A stretch of DNA of 64,000 nt from Bacteroidales bacterium (GTDB taxonomy: Bacteria > Bacteroidota > Bacteroidia > Bacteroidales > F082), in NCBI GenBank assembly GCA_017394865.1, contig JAFPWT010000002.1:1-64000 (forward strand). Reading direction: 5' to 3'. How positions within the stretch are numbered: position 1 is the stretch's first letter; each line of letters starts with the position of its first letter. Of this stretch, positions 8,760-16,064 are shown piece after piece. The position numbers were made by a program, and so were the translations under genes. The notes beneath the pieces are model-generated. The model had not been told where the DNA came from. It was given only the letters and a program-made list of their open reading frames with translations, and made no database searches.

Positions 8760-9271
8760 AATCCAATGGTTTTTAGGTTTTTCAAAGCAACATCATATAG
8801 CATGAAGCCTTTAGGATTCTCCTTGATTTTGACAAAGGCATCGTGGCCATAAAAACGGTACAGTTCCTCTATCTCCTCTTGGGTTCCGTATTCCAACACG
8901 CGCCGGATGGCCCAATCTCGGCATTTCATCCACTCAAGTTTCGACAAATCAACATCCCAGAAAGTAGTTTGAGTGAGTTTGTTGAGATTCGGTTTAGGTT
9001 GATTGTCGGACAACTGGGCTTGATAGACATCGTGATTGGCTTGAATCTTATAGAAAAAGCCCTGTAGAGAAATGTCCAAGGCTCGTTCGAGCACTAAAGA
9101 ATTAGAAGGCGTGAAGCGGCGGCGACCCATAATTAGGTCATTGATTCTTTGGGGAATCAATCCTGTTTTTTGAGCCAATGTGGTTTGGTGCATGTGCTTT
9201 TGTTGGGCAATCCGATAAAGGATGGCTCCTGCGGGTACAGATGACATGTTCAAGTAGGTGTCGGTATTCAT
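8756..9271 (-). CDS. HTH-DUF6922 antitoxin/autorepressor
   Basis: A 171-residue protein of two parts. Residues about 10-75 form an XRE/HigA-like helix-turn-helix (ILYRIAQQKHMHQTTLAQKTG, then INDLIMGRRRFTPS). Residues about 100-171 match the DUF6922 pattern (FWDVDLSKLEWMK, RVLEYGT, LYRFYGHDAF). DUF6922 proteins of Bacteroidota are commonly found beside AbiEii-type genes, as I recall; here the domain is fused to a DNA-binding HTH. The gene precedes and overlaps the nucleotidyltransferase gene by 4 bp. A perfect 19-bp palindrome covers its own promoter, so autorepression is the simplest reading. That DUF6922 is the toxin-neutralising part is inference. Confidence 0.85.
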   Translation of the reverse strand: MNTDTYLNMSSVPAGAILYRIAQQKHMHQTTLAQKTGLIPQRINDLIMGRRRFTPSNSLVLERALDISLQGFFYKIQANHDVYQAQLSDNQPKPNLNKLTQTTFWDVDLSKLEWMKCRDWAIRRVLEYGTQEEIEELYRFYGHDAFVKIKENPKGFMLYDVALKNLKTIGL

Positions 9272-9291
9272 TTTTTAATGCTTTCAGACCG

Positions 9292-9324
9292 CAAAGATAA
9301 ACAAATTTTGAAAAAATAACCAAA
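9292..9324 (-). promoter_or_regulatory. Promoter of the toxin-antitoxin operon
   Basis: On the minus strand TTTG (9324-9321) and TATCTTTG (9299-9292) are spaced 21 bp, close to consensus. The -33 element lies inside the palindrome at 9316-9334. Confidence 0.75.
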
Positions 9325-9334
9325 AATTGGTTAT
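9316..9334. promoter_or_regulatory. Palindromic operator of the toxin-antitoxin operon
   Basis: ATAACCAA-AAA-TTGGTTAT is a perfect 8-bp inverted repeat with a 3-bp centre. It covers the -33 element of the operon promoter and lies 45 bp upstream of the HTH gene. Position and symmetry suit binding of a dimeric HTH repressor. Confidence 0.65.
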
Positions 9335-9348
9335 AAATTGTATAAAAA

Positions 9349-9374
9349 GTAGAGACGTAGTGTTACGTCTCTAC
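9349..9374 (-). terminator. Intrinsic terminator of hutU, GTAGAGACG hairpin family
   Basis: Perfect 11-bp stem (GTAGAGACGTA, 4-nt loop, TACGTCTCTAC) followed on the minus strand by TTTTT. It lies 22 bp past the hutU stop. The stem sequence recurs at 34051-34078, so it is also a dispersed repeat. Confidence 0.75.
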
Positions 9375-9396
9375 AAACCATATCTATTATTATCAA

Positions 9397-11397
9397 TTAA
9401 AATAGATTCTCTAGAATCTTGTCATCCACCAAATTCGGCAGGGTGACGCGGAGCTTGGGTTCACGCTCCATGGCGCGCTTGATGGCAAAGGTGGCGCCTT
9501 CGTTGCGGGCCCAGTTACGACGGGCGATGCCGTTGTTGACATCCCAGTGGAGCATGCAGTGAAGTCTTCTGTCAGCCTCGGGCGTGCCGTCGAGTACCAT
9601 GCCGAAGCCGCCGTTGATGACTTCACCCCAGCCTACACCGCCGCCGTTGTGGATGGAGACCCAAGTAGCACCACGGAAACCGTCGCCGATGACGTTCTGC
9701 ACAGCCATGTCTGCTGTGAACGAAGAGCCGTCGTAGATATTTGAGGTCTCGCGGAACGGGCTGTCGGTGCCGGAAACGTCATGGTGGTCTCGTCCCAAGA
9801 CCACCGGACCGCTCAAGCGGCCATCGGCGATGGCTTTGTTGAACTCGGCAGCGATCTTGGTGCGGCCTTCGCAGTCGGCATAAAGGATACGGGCCTGCGA
9901 ACCGACCACGAGGTGGTTGGCCTGGGCACCGCGGATCCACTGGATGTTATCGCGCATCTGCTGCTGGATTTCGGCAGGAGCAGTGCGAGCGATCTCTTCA
10001 AGGACGTTGCAGGCGATGTCGTCGGTGACGGCGAGGTCCTCAGGCTTGCCAGAGGCGCAGACCCAACGGAAGGGACCGAAGCCGTAGTCGAAGCACATGG
10101 GACCCATGATGTCCTGCACATAGGAAGGATAACGGAAGGTGCCGTCTTCCTTCATGATGTCGGCACCGGCGCGTGAGGATTGCAACAGGAAGGCGTTGCC
10201 GTAGTCGAAGAAATACATGCCCTTTGCAGTCAGCTTGTTGATGGCGGCCACATGGCGGCGTAGCGAAGCCTGTACCTTCTCCTTGAAGAGCTCGGGGTTC
10301 TCGGCCATCATGGTCTTGGACTCCTCGAAGGTCTGTCCGACGGGGTAGTAGCCGCCGGCCCAGGGGTTATGCAGTGAGGTCTGGTCGGAGCCGAGGTCGA
10401 CGTGGATGTCGTGCTCGGCGGCATATTCCCAAAGGTCCACCACGTTGCCTTGGTAGGCATACGAACGGGCTTCTTTCTTCTCGAGGCTGACGTTGACATG
10501 CTTGAACAGCTCTTCGATGTTGTCGTACACCTCATCCACCCAGCCTTGGTCGTAGCGCTTCTGCGTAGCGGCGGGGTTGATCTCAGCGGTGATGCTCACC
10601 ACACCGGCGATGTTGCCAGCCTTGGGCTGGGCGCCGCTCATGCCACCCAAACCGGCGGTGATGAAGAGCTTGCCGGCGGTGCTGCCACCGTGCTTACGGG
10701 CAGCATTTAAAACTGTGATGGTGGTGCCGTGGACGATGCCTTGTGGGCCGATATACATATAGCTACCGGCGGTCATCTGGCCGTATTGTGTCACGCCGAG
10801 GGCGTTGTAACGCTCCCAGTCATCGGGTTTGCTGTAGTTCGGGATCATCATGCCGTTGGTGACCACCACGCGCGGGGCGTCCTTGTGTGAGGGGAAGAGT
10901 CCCATCGGGTGGCCGCTGTACATGGCCAGGGTTTGCTCGTCAGTCATGTTGGCGAGGTACTGCATCACCAGGCGGTACTGGGCCCAGTTCTGGAAGATGG
11001 CGCCGTTGCCGCCGTAGATGATGAGCTCGTGGGGATGTTGCGCCACAGCGGGATCGAGGTTGTTTTGGATCATCAGCATGATGGCTGCAGCCTGTTGGCA
11101 CAGGGCCGGATACTCCTCGATGGGACGGGCGTACATCTTATAGGAAGGACGGAAACGGTACATGTAGATACGTCCGTATTTCTCCAACTCCTCAGCAAAT
11201 TCGGGAGCCAGCGTGGCGTGCCACTTCTCAGGGAAGTAACGCAAGGCGTTACGGATGGCAAGCTTCTTCTCGGCCTTCGTCAGGATGTCCTTGCGCTTGG
11301 GTGCGTGGTTGATGTTAGGATCGTAAGGTTTCACCTCGGGCAGCTCATCGGGGATGCCGGCGAGGATCTCTTTCTGGAAATCGTTATATTCAATCAT
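9397..11397 (-). CDS. hutU: Urocanate hydratase
   Basis: Second enzyme of histidine degradation: converts urocanate to 4-imidazolone-5-propionate using tightly bound NAD+; cytoplasmic homodimer. The NAD-binding signature TAGLGGMSGAQP, YGGNGAIFQNWAQYR and the C-terminal LHCMLHWDVNNGIARRNWARNEGA are clear. The 666 residues are longer than the roughly 555 of Pseudomonas HutU but fit the longer form I recall from Bacteroidota. I chose the ATG at 11397 (MIEYNDF) rather than the longer frame to 11454, because a TAAATTTG promoter box sits at 11431-11424, inside the longer version. No hutH, hutI or ftcD is adjacent, so the rest of the pathway must be elsewhere or absent. Confidence 0.95.
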   Translation of the reverse strand: MIEYNDFQKEILAGIPDELPEVKPYDPNINHAPKRKDILTKAEKKLAIRNALRYFPEKWHATLAPEFAEELEKYGRIYMYRFRPSYKMYARPIEEYPALCQQAAAIMLMIQNNLDPAVAQHPHELIIYGGNGAIFQNWAQYRLVMQYLANMTDEQTLAMYSGHPMGLFPSHKDAPRVVVTNGMMIPNYSKPDDWERYNALGVTQYGQMTAGSYMYIGPQGIVHGTTITVLNAARKHGGSTAGKLFITAGLGGMSGAQPKAGNIAGVVSITAEINPAATQKRYDQGWVDEVYDNIEELFKHVNVSLEKKEARSYAYQGNVVDLWEYAAEHDIHVDLGSDQTSLHNPWAGGYYPVGQTFEESKTMMAENPELFKEKVQASLRRHVAAINKLTAKGMYFFDYGNAFLLQSSRAGADIMKEDGTFRYPSYVQDIMGPMCFDYGFGPFRWVCASGKPEDLAVTDDIACNVLEEIARTAPAEIQQQMRDNIQWIRGAQANHLVVGSQARILYADCEGRTKIAAEFNKAIADGRLSGPVVLGRDHHDVSGTDSPFRETSNIYDGSSFTADMAVQNVIGDGFRGATWVSIHNGGGVGWGEVINGGFGMVLDGTPEADRRLHCMLHWDVNNGIARRNWARNEGATFAIKRAMEREPKLRVTLPNLVDDKILENLF

Positions 11398-11423
11398 GAC
11401 GGTAATATTTGTGTTAGAAGTCG

Positions 11424-11457
11424 CAAATTTACGATTTTTGTTCATCACTCTCACAAA
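11424..11457 (-). promoter_or_regulatory. Promoter of hutU
   Basis: Minus-strand TTTG (11457-11454) and TAAATTTG (11431-11424) with a 22-bp spacer. The predicted leader is about 20 nt. Confidence 0.6.
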
Positions 11458-11464
11458 AAAGTTT

Positions 11465-11472
11465 TATCTTTG
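11465..11472 (+). promoter_or_regulatory. -7 box of the T9SS type B protein operon
   Basis: TATCTTTG lies 25 bp before the ATG at 11498. It is divergent to the hutU promoter, with the two -7 boxes 33 bp apart. Confidence 0.65.
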
Positions 11473-11497
11473 CATCCTATTTCGTTTCAGGAAGCCT

Positions 11498-12493
11498 ATG
11501 AAAAGAAATCAGTTCCGTCTGTTGCCCGTATTCGTCCTGGTGCTTTTGATGTTCCCTTTGGGGATGTTGAGAGCGCAGGATCAGGATACATGTCTTATTA
11601 GAACCAACATGAAACAGCTCCGTCTGACATGTGGTAATAACAATTCTGACAATGGACGGACGGCGCAGGTGAAGGTCAACGTGAGCAATGGAGTAGCCCC
11701 ATATACCTATTATTGGGAAGAGGGTTTCGGCGTTGGTCGCTGGGGGCCGCTGAGCCTGATGCACGTCTCACCTAACGATGCCTCGGTGGCCATTGGCCTC
11801 AAGGGCCGCAGATGGTATCGCGTGGAAGTCACCGACAGCCGTGGCTGCACCAAACTCGACAGTATCTTCACCAGCGCTTATCTCGCACCTGTCATCGAAA
11901 TCACCTGCGATCCAGGCGACACGGTCTACATCCAGAAACCTGATGCCACATTCTCGTTCGAGAACCTCTCGGCCGACACCCTCGGCATCGACCACTTCTT
12001 TTGGACCTTTGAACACGACATCACGTCAACACAGGAACAGCCGGTGTTCACCTATGTGGAGACGGGCAGCTTCTATCCTTCACTGACCGTTTACGATGAT
12101 CTGGGCTGTGACACGGTATATGTCAAAGAGATATACGTCCATCCTGTCAAGCTGAAGATCCCCAGTGTCTTTACCCCCAACGGCGATGGCATCAACGACA
12201 CTTTTGTGATCACGCTGGGCAGCGGAAGCGACACTCCTGGCGGTGGCTTGGGAGGCCAAAATCGTAGCGGTGCGGCCGACGAGCTCCCGATCAATACTTA
12301 TTATAAGTCGACAGACCTCATGGTGATGAACCGCTGGGGCCGCGTGGTGTACCATTCCACCGACTATCAGAACGACTGGGATGGCGGCGGACTCTCCGAC
12401 GGCACCTATTTCTACGTGCTCAAGTGCAAGGGCCTCAAGGAGGAGATCCAGTACCAGGGCTCGGTGATGATCATAACCAAATCGAGACAATGA
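11498..12493 (+). CDS. Secreted protein with PKD-like domain and gliding-motility-type C-terminal (T9SS type B) domain
   Basis: A 331-residue exported protein. The signal peptide is residues 1 to about 25 (hydrophobic, ending MLRAQ). Next come an Ig-like region of the SprB-repeat kind (NVSNGVAPYTYYWEEG), a PKD-like domain (FSFENLSAD, FTYVETGSFYPSLTVYD) and a C-terminal domain starting VFTPNGDGINDTF and ending DWDGGGLSDGTYFYVLKCKG. That last block is the hallmark of gliding-motility-associated/T9SS type B sorted proteins, exported across the outer membrane and held on the surface by the PorP/SprF system. The start is the ATG after the TATCTTTG box; the longer frame to 11354 would begin inside hutU. 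Its stop overlaps the next start (ATGA). Confidence 0.9.
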   Translation: MKRNQFRLLPVFVLVLLMFPLGMLRAQDQDTCLIRTNMKQLRLTCGNNNSDNGRTAQVKVNVSNGVAPYTYYWEEGFGVGRWGPLSLMHVSPNDASVAIGLKGRRWYRVEVTDSRGCTKLDSIFTSAYLAPVIEITCDPGDTVYIQKPDATFSFENLSADTLGIDHFFWTFEHDITSTQEQPVFTYVETGSFYPSLTVYDDLGCDTVYVKEIYVHPVKLKIPSVFTPNGDGINDTFVITLGSGSDTPGGGLGGQNRSGAADELPINTYYKSTDLMVMNRWGRVVYHSTDYQNDWDGGGLSDGTYFYVLKCKGLKEEIQYQGSVMIITKSRQ

Positions 12494-12948
12494 GGAAATT
12501 AATCAAAATAACGTTGTTGATGGCCGTTGCGGTGCTGCTGTTCTCATGCAATAACGACGACGGGAAGCGGCTTTCAGGCGATTTAGTGACCAACCCTAAG
12601 TCGGCGGAAAAGCCAACGGACGTTAAGCCGGTGATTCAATTTGAAAAAACGGAATACGACTTCGGAAAGATCCTGCAAGGCGAAGTGGTGTCGTATACCT
12701 TCCACTTCACCAACGCTGGCAATGCCCCACTGATCATCACCAGCGTCGACAAGAGCTGTGGATGTACTGCCGGCGACTTTCCACGTGAGCCGATTGCCCC
12801 AGGTCAGCGGGGCGATATCAAGATCACCTACGACAGCAAAGGCCACTTTGGCTTCCAATCGAAAGCCGTCGTCGTCAATTCCAACACTGTGCCGTCGCAG
12901 ACTACACTGAGAATCAAGGCTGATGTGAAGACACCAGACCAATTATAA
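12490..12948 (+). CDS. DUF1573 lipoprotein
   Basis: A 152-residue predicted lipoprotein with lipobox LLFSC. After a short linker comes one DUF1573 domain (FEKTEYDFGKILQGEVVSYTFHFTNAGNAPLIITSVDKSCGCT), an immunoglobulin-like beta sandwich common in Bacteroidota envelope proteins. SCGCT is the usual motif. The function of DUF1573 is not established; it resembles MSP/ASPM-type structural domains. The ATG overlaps the preceding stop by 4 bp, so it is probably translationally coupled to the T9SS type B gene. The longer frame beginning at 12424 is rejected because the lipoprotein signal starts at 12490. Confidence 0.9.
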   Translation: MRKLIKITLLMAVAVLLFSCNNDDGKRLSGDLVTNPKSAEKPTDVKPVIQFEKTEYDFGKILQGEVVSYTFHFTNAGNAPLIITSVDKSCGCTAGDFPREPIAPGQRGDIKITYDSKGHFGFQSKAVVVNSNTVPSQTTLRIKADVKTPDQL

Positions 12949-12982
12949 TCGAATTTCATATTTAATCATTAATTGTAGAGAG

Positions 12983-13312
12983 ATGAATACTTTATTAATT
13001 TTACTTGACGAAGCAGCTGCTAATACCGATAAAGGCGGAGGATTCATGGGCATTCTGCCAATGCTGTTAATCTTTATCGTTTTCATAGTGTTTTTCATGA
13101 TCATTCCTCAGAGAAGGAAGAACAAGGAACAGAAGAAGTTCCGTGAAAGCTTGAAGAAAGGCGACAAGGTCGTTACCATTGGTGGCTTCCATGGCAAGAT
13201 CACCGAGGTGAGAGAAAACACCGTGATGGTGTCGATCGCCCCTGATGTCAACGTTGAGATCGAGATGTCCGCTCTGGTGCAGAATGCAGCCCAGGTAGGC
13301 GGTCAGAACTGA
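12983..13312 (+). CDS. yajC: Preprotein translocase accessory subunit YajC
   Basis: A 109-residue membrane protein of the SecDF-YajC complex, which helps protein export and membrane insertion. One transmembrane segment (LLIFIVFIVFFMIIPQRRK, about residues 30-50) is followed by the family signature GDKVVTIGGFHGKITEVRENTVMV. Size and motif are standard. It is followed after 1 bp by the YbbR-like gene, an order typical of Bacteroidota. No Shine-Dalgarno is seen; the leader is A/T rich. Confidence 0.95.
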   Translation: MNTLLILLDEAAANTDKGGGFMGILPMLLIFIVFIVFFMIIPQRRKNKEQKKFRESLKKGDKVVTIGGFHGKITEVRENTVMVSIAPDVNVEIEMSALVQNAAQVGGQN

Positions 13313-13313
13313 T

Positions 13314-14273
13314 ATGCGCGTTGACAAGGTCAAGGAAGAGATAGCCGGAAAGGACAAGAGGAAATTCTTGACCTTTCTGGTCTTTTTATTGATCTCCGTA
13401 GCGTTGTGGTTCCTCATCAAACTCACCAAGGAATACACCACGCAGACCGAGTTCACCGTGGTTTACACCGATGTGCCGGCGAGCAAGTGGATATCCACCT
13501 CAGAACAGCAAGTGAAACTCTCGTTTGTGGCCGATGGCTTCATCACTTTGAGGCATAATATGGTGCGACCTCAGAAACGTGTGGTCGACATTTCACTTAA
13601 CGACGTGCCTTATCGCCTCGAGGGTGGGAATACCTATTCTTATAGCGCCCAGTATGTGGCGGAACGGGTGGCCGATTGGCTTGGCGTTTCCAGTGGTGAT
13701 GTCACCGTGAACGACGACAAGCAGTATTTCAACATGGAAGAACTGCAATCGGTAGAATTGCCAGTGGTGGTACCGCTCGACGTGAAGACACAACGGCAGT
13801 ATTTCATCTATGGAAGTCCACAAATTGTCCCTGCTACGGTGACGGTTTATGGACCGAAGAGGGTGCTCGACACCATGACAATGGTACATACGGAGACCTT
13901 CCGTGCCATTGACGCCGCGGGCGTGCTCACCCAGACACTTCCCATCGACTACTACGATGGTGTCGTACGCTCTGAGCAGCCAACGGCAGAGGTGACCCTC
14001 AGAGTGGAACAATATACTGAGGCCGACTATGAGGTTCCAGTGACAGTGACCGACACACTGGACTGTGTCTTTTTTGAAACCATGAAGGTGAAATGTCTGG
14101 TCCCCGTGTGTGATTATGCTGCCATCAACGCCTCATCCTTCACGGTGCTCGCCGATACCGCACAGTTGCATCAGCGTCAACCGCTGGTCGAGATCCATCT
14201 GACACGGGTACCTGAAAACGTTCAAGTCGTCAAGACCGAACCCGATAAGGTGGATTACAAAATCATGGAATGA
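13314..14273 (+). CDS. YbbR-like domain protein
   Basis: A 319-residue protein with one N-terminal transmembrane segment (FLTFLVFLLISVALWFLI, residues about 18-36) and an extracytoplasmic beta-rich region carrying YbbR repeats (VPLDVKTQ...YFIYGSPQIVPATVTVYGPK, and similar). YbbR/CdaR proteins of Firmicutes regulate the diadenylate cyclase CdaA; no cdaA is present here, so such a role is only possible. Its position between yajC and coaE is conserved in Bacteroidales. The stop overlaps the coaE start by 4 bp (ATGA). Confidence 0.85.
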   Translation: MRVDKVKEEIAGKDKRKFLTFLVFLLISVALWFLIKLTKEYTTQTEFTVVYTDVPASKWISTSEQQVKLSFVADGFITLRHNMVRPQKRVVDISLNDVPYRLEGGNTYSYSAQYVAERVADWLGVSSGDVTVNDDKQYFNMEELQSVELPVVVPLDVKTQRQYFIYGSPQIVPATVTVYGPKRVLDTMTMVHTETFRAIDAAGVLTQTLPIDYYDGVVRSEQPTAEVTLRVEQYTEADYEVPVTVTDTLDCVFFETMKVKCLVPVCDYAAINASSFTVLADTAQLHQRQPLVEIHLTRVPENVQVVKTEPDKVDYKIME

Positions 14274-14857
14274 AAAAAATAGCCATCACAGGAAATATCG
14301 GGTCGGGGAAGAGTTACGTCTGTTCGCTGTTCAAGCGACGGGGAATCCCTGTCTTCGACTCGGATTACGAAGCCAAATTGCTTTACGATCTCCCTGAAGT
14401 CAGGACGAAGATCGTGGAGCGTTTCGGCGAGGAGGTCTATGATGCGGAAGGGCATCTTGACCGAAAGCGGATGGCTTCTGTGGTGTTTGGCAATCCTTGC
14501 GCTCTGGGTTATGTGGAGTCCGTACTATATCCCGTCCTCAACGAGCGTTTTTTAAAATGGGCTGAAACGCAGGATGCTCCTTTTGTGCTTTACGAGTCGG
14601 CATTGATTTTTGAGAAGCATCTGGAGTCGATGTTCGATGCCATCATCGTTGTAGCGGCGTCGGAGCCGGTGCGCATCAGTCGTGTGATGCTTCGAGACCA
14701 TTGCACCGAGGAACAGGTACGGGCGCGGATGGCGCTACAACTGCCGCAAGCCGAAAAAGTACAAAAAGCAGATTACGTCATCGTGCATGAGAACGACGAT
14801 GAAGATGAGTTCCTTATGGAGCAGATACTTAGTTTGAAGCCTTCAATCTTCCACTGA
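14270..14857 (+). CDS. coaE: Dephospho-CoA kinase
   Basis: Last step of coenzyme A synthesis: ATP-dependent phosphorylation of the 3'-hydroxyl of dephospho-CoA. The 195 residues begin with the P-loop ITGNIGSGKSYV, followed by FDSDYEAK (substrate-binding aspartate) and the later lid residues RVMLRDHCTEEQVRAR. Length is normal. It is coupled to the YbbR-like gene by a 4-bp overlap. The 3' end overlaps the convergent glycosyltransferase gene by 29 bp. Confidence 0.96.
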   Translation: MKKIAITGNIGSGKSYVCSLFKRRGIPVFDSDYEAKLLYDLPEVRTKIVERFGEEVYDAEGHLDRKRMASVVFGNPCALGYVESVLYPVLNERFLKWAETQDAPFVLYESALIFEKHLESMFDAIIVVAASEPVRISRVMLRDHCTEEQVRARMALQLPQAEKVQKADYVIVHENDDEDEFLMEQILSLKPSIFH

Positions 14858-15998
14858 TGCGTAAAACAGGCGTCAGCAAGGCGAAAACGAAATCCCAAAG
14901 AATCAGTCCCGGCAACAAGCCTTTCTCGCCTAAACGGCGTGAAGTGCCACGATATATGAAGAGCTGGGTGAGATAGCGTAGCAGGAACAAACCACCTAAG
15001 ATGGGATAGTAATAGGCTGCAACGGGCGCCTCGGTCGGAAGAGAAAATGCCTGTGGCAAGGCCATTAAGGCAATGAAGCAACCATAGAACAGGAACTGTG
15101 ACCAGTAATGAAGTGATAAAAGCACTTTCGCGCCATTGTTGTATTTGCTGATGGTCGTATTACGGCGACGCTGTTCGAAGGCCCAAAGCTTGAAGGAGGC
15201 TGGCGCGGCACATACTACGGTGTTATCAGCATCGATGTGTACCCCTATGTTTTTCTTTGTCGCAGCCTGATTCACAAAAAGGTCATCGTCGCCAGCATCC
15301 ATGGTGTAATGCGAGGTGAAGCCCTTCTGCCGGAAGAACAGCCGTTGACGGTAGGAGAGGTTCTTCCCGATTCCTGCATAGGGCTTGCCAGCCAACGCGG
15401 CTGAGAGATACAGCAACGCTTGCTGCACTGCATCGAAACGCACAAGGAGGTTCAGCAGGCCACCCGTCTTGACATACGGCGCATACCCAACCACGATCTC
15501 GGTGTTGTTGCCATAGCAACCTACCACGCTGCGTAACCACTTCGTGCTGGTGGGACGGCAGTTGGCATCGGTGAGTACCAACAGGTCATGCGAAGCTGAC
15601 TTGATGCCCATCGAGAGGGGGAATTTCTTTCCGTTGAAGAAGTTGAGATGCTGCCGCAACTGCACAGGCTTAATGCGTGGCTCGTGACGCTCAAGATCCT
15701 CAAGGTAAGTCCCCGTCTCGTCATCGCTGCAGTCGTTCACCACCACAATTTCAAAATCAGGATAGTCTTGGTTGAGCAGGGCAGGAATGAGCTCTTTGAG
15801 ATGCTCGTAGGAATCGCGAGCACACACCACTACCGATACAGGTTCCAGCGCATCATCGGGCTTCGTCCGTGGGCTGCTCTTGGTGAAGGCGAGCTTGGAG
15901 AAACGGATCCAATGGATGCACAACTGGATGACGAGTGATAGTACGAAGACGGCTAAAACGTAAAACGAAAGACGGTTATAGAAAAAATTGATGCTCAC
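14829..15998 (-). CDS. Membrane glycosyltransferase, family 2
   Basis: A 389-residue GT2 enzyme. One N-terminal transmembrane segment (residues about 10-30) precedes the GT-A domain: VSVVVCARDSYEHLKELIPALLNQDYPDFEIVVVND, then LVLTDANC at the metal-binding DxD position, and DAGDDDLFVNQAA. C-terminal hydrophobic segments (about 295-320, 330-350 and 365-382) follow. It probably transfers a sugar to a lipid or glycan acceptor in the envelope; donor and acceptor are not identifiable. The third residue of the usual TDAD motif is Asn. The start is GTG at 15998, supported by GGAGGA seven bases upstream, a rare strong Shine-Dalgarno for this genome. It converges on coaE. Confidence 0.85.
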   Translation of the reverse strand: MSINFFYNRLSFYVLAVFVLSLVIQLCIHWIRFSKLAFTKSSPRTKPDDALEPVSVVVCARDSYEHLKELIPALLNQDYPDFEIVVVNDCSDDETGTYLEDLERHEPRIKPVQLRQHLNFFNGKKFPLSMGIKSASHDLLVLTDANCRPTSTKWLRSVVGCYGNNTEIVVGYAPYVKTGGLLNLLVRFDAVQQALLYLSAALAGKPYAGIGKNLSYRQRLFFRQKGFTSHYTMDAGDDDLFVNQAATKKNIGVHIDADNTVVCAAPASFKLWAFEQRRRNTTISKYNNGAKVLLSLHYWSQFLFYGCFIALMALPQAFSLPTEAPVAAYYYPILGGLFLLRYLTQLFIYRGTSRRLGEKGLLPGLILWDFVFALLTPVLRISGRLKASN

Positions 15999-16021
15999 GG
16001 GGGATCCTCCAAAAAGTTGTG

Positions 16022-16029
16022 CAAAGATA
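16022..16029 (-). promoter_or_regulatory. -7 box of the glycosyltransferase gene
   Basis: TATCTTTG on the minus strand, about 24 bp before the GTG start. It is 12 bp from the divergent tgt -7 box, so the two promoters overlap. Confidence 0.65.
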
Positions 16030-16041
16030 GACGATTTTCTT

Positions 16042-16049
16042 TACCTTTG
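16042..16049 (+). promoter_or_regulatory. -7 box of tgt
   Basis: TACCTTTG, 15 bp before the ATG of tgt, implying a very short leader. Confidence 0.65.
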
Positions 16050-16064
16050 CAAAAAATATCCACC

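Noticed and set aside
12778..12792. CCACGTG sequence as a possible parS half-site
   Set aside because: It lies within the DUF1573 coding region, is not palindromic beyond CACGTG and does not match the parS consensus.
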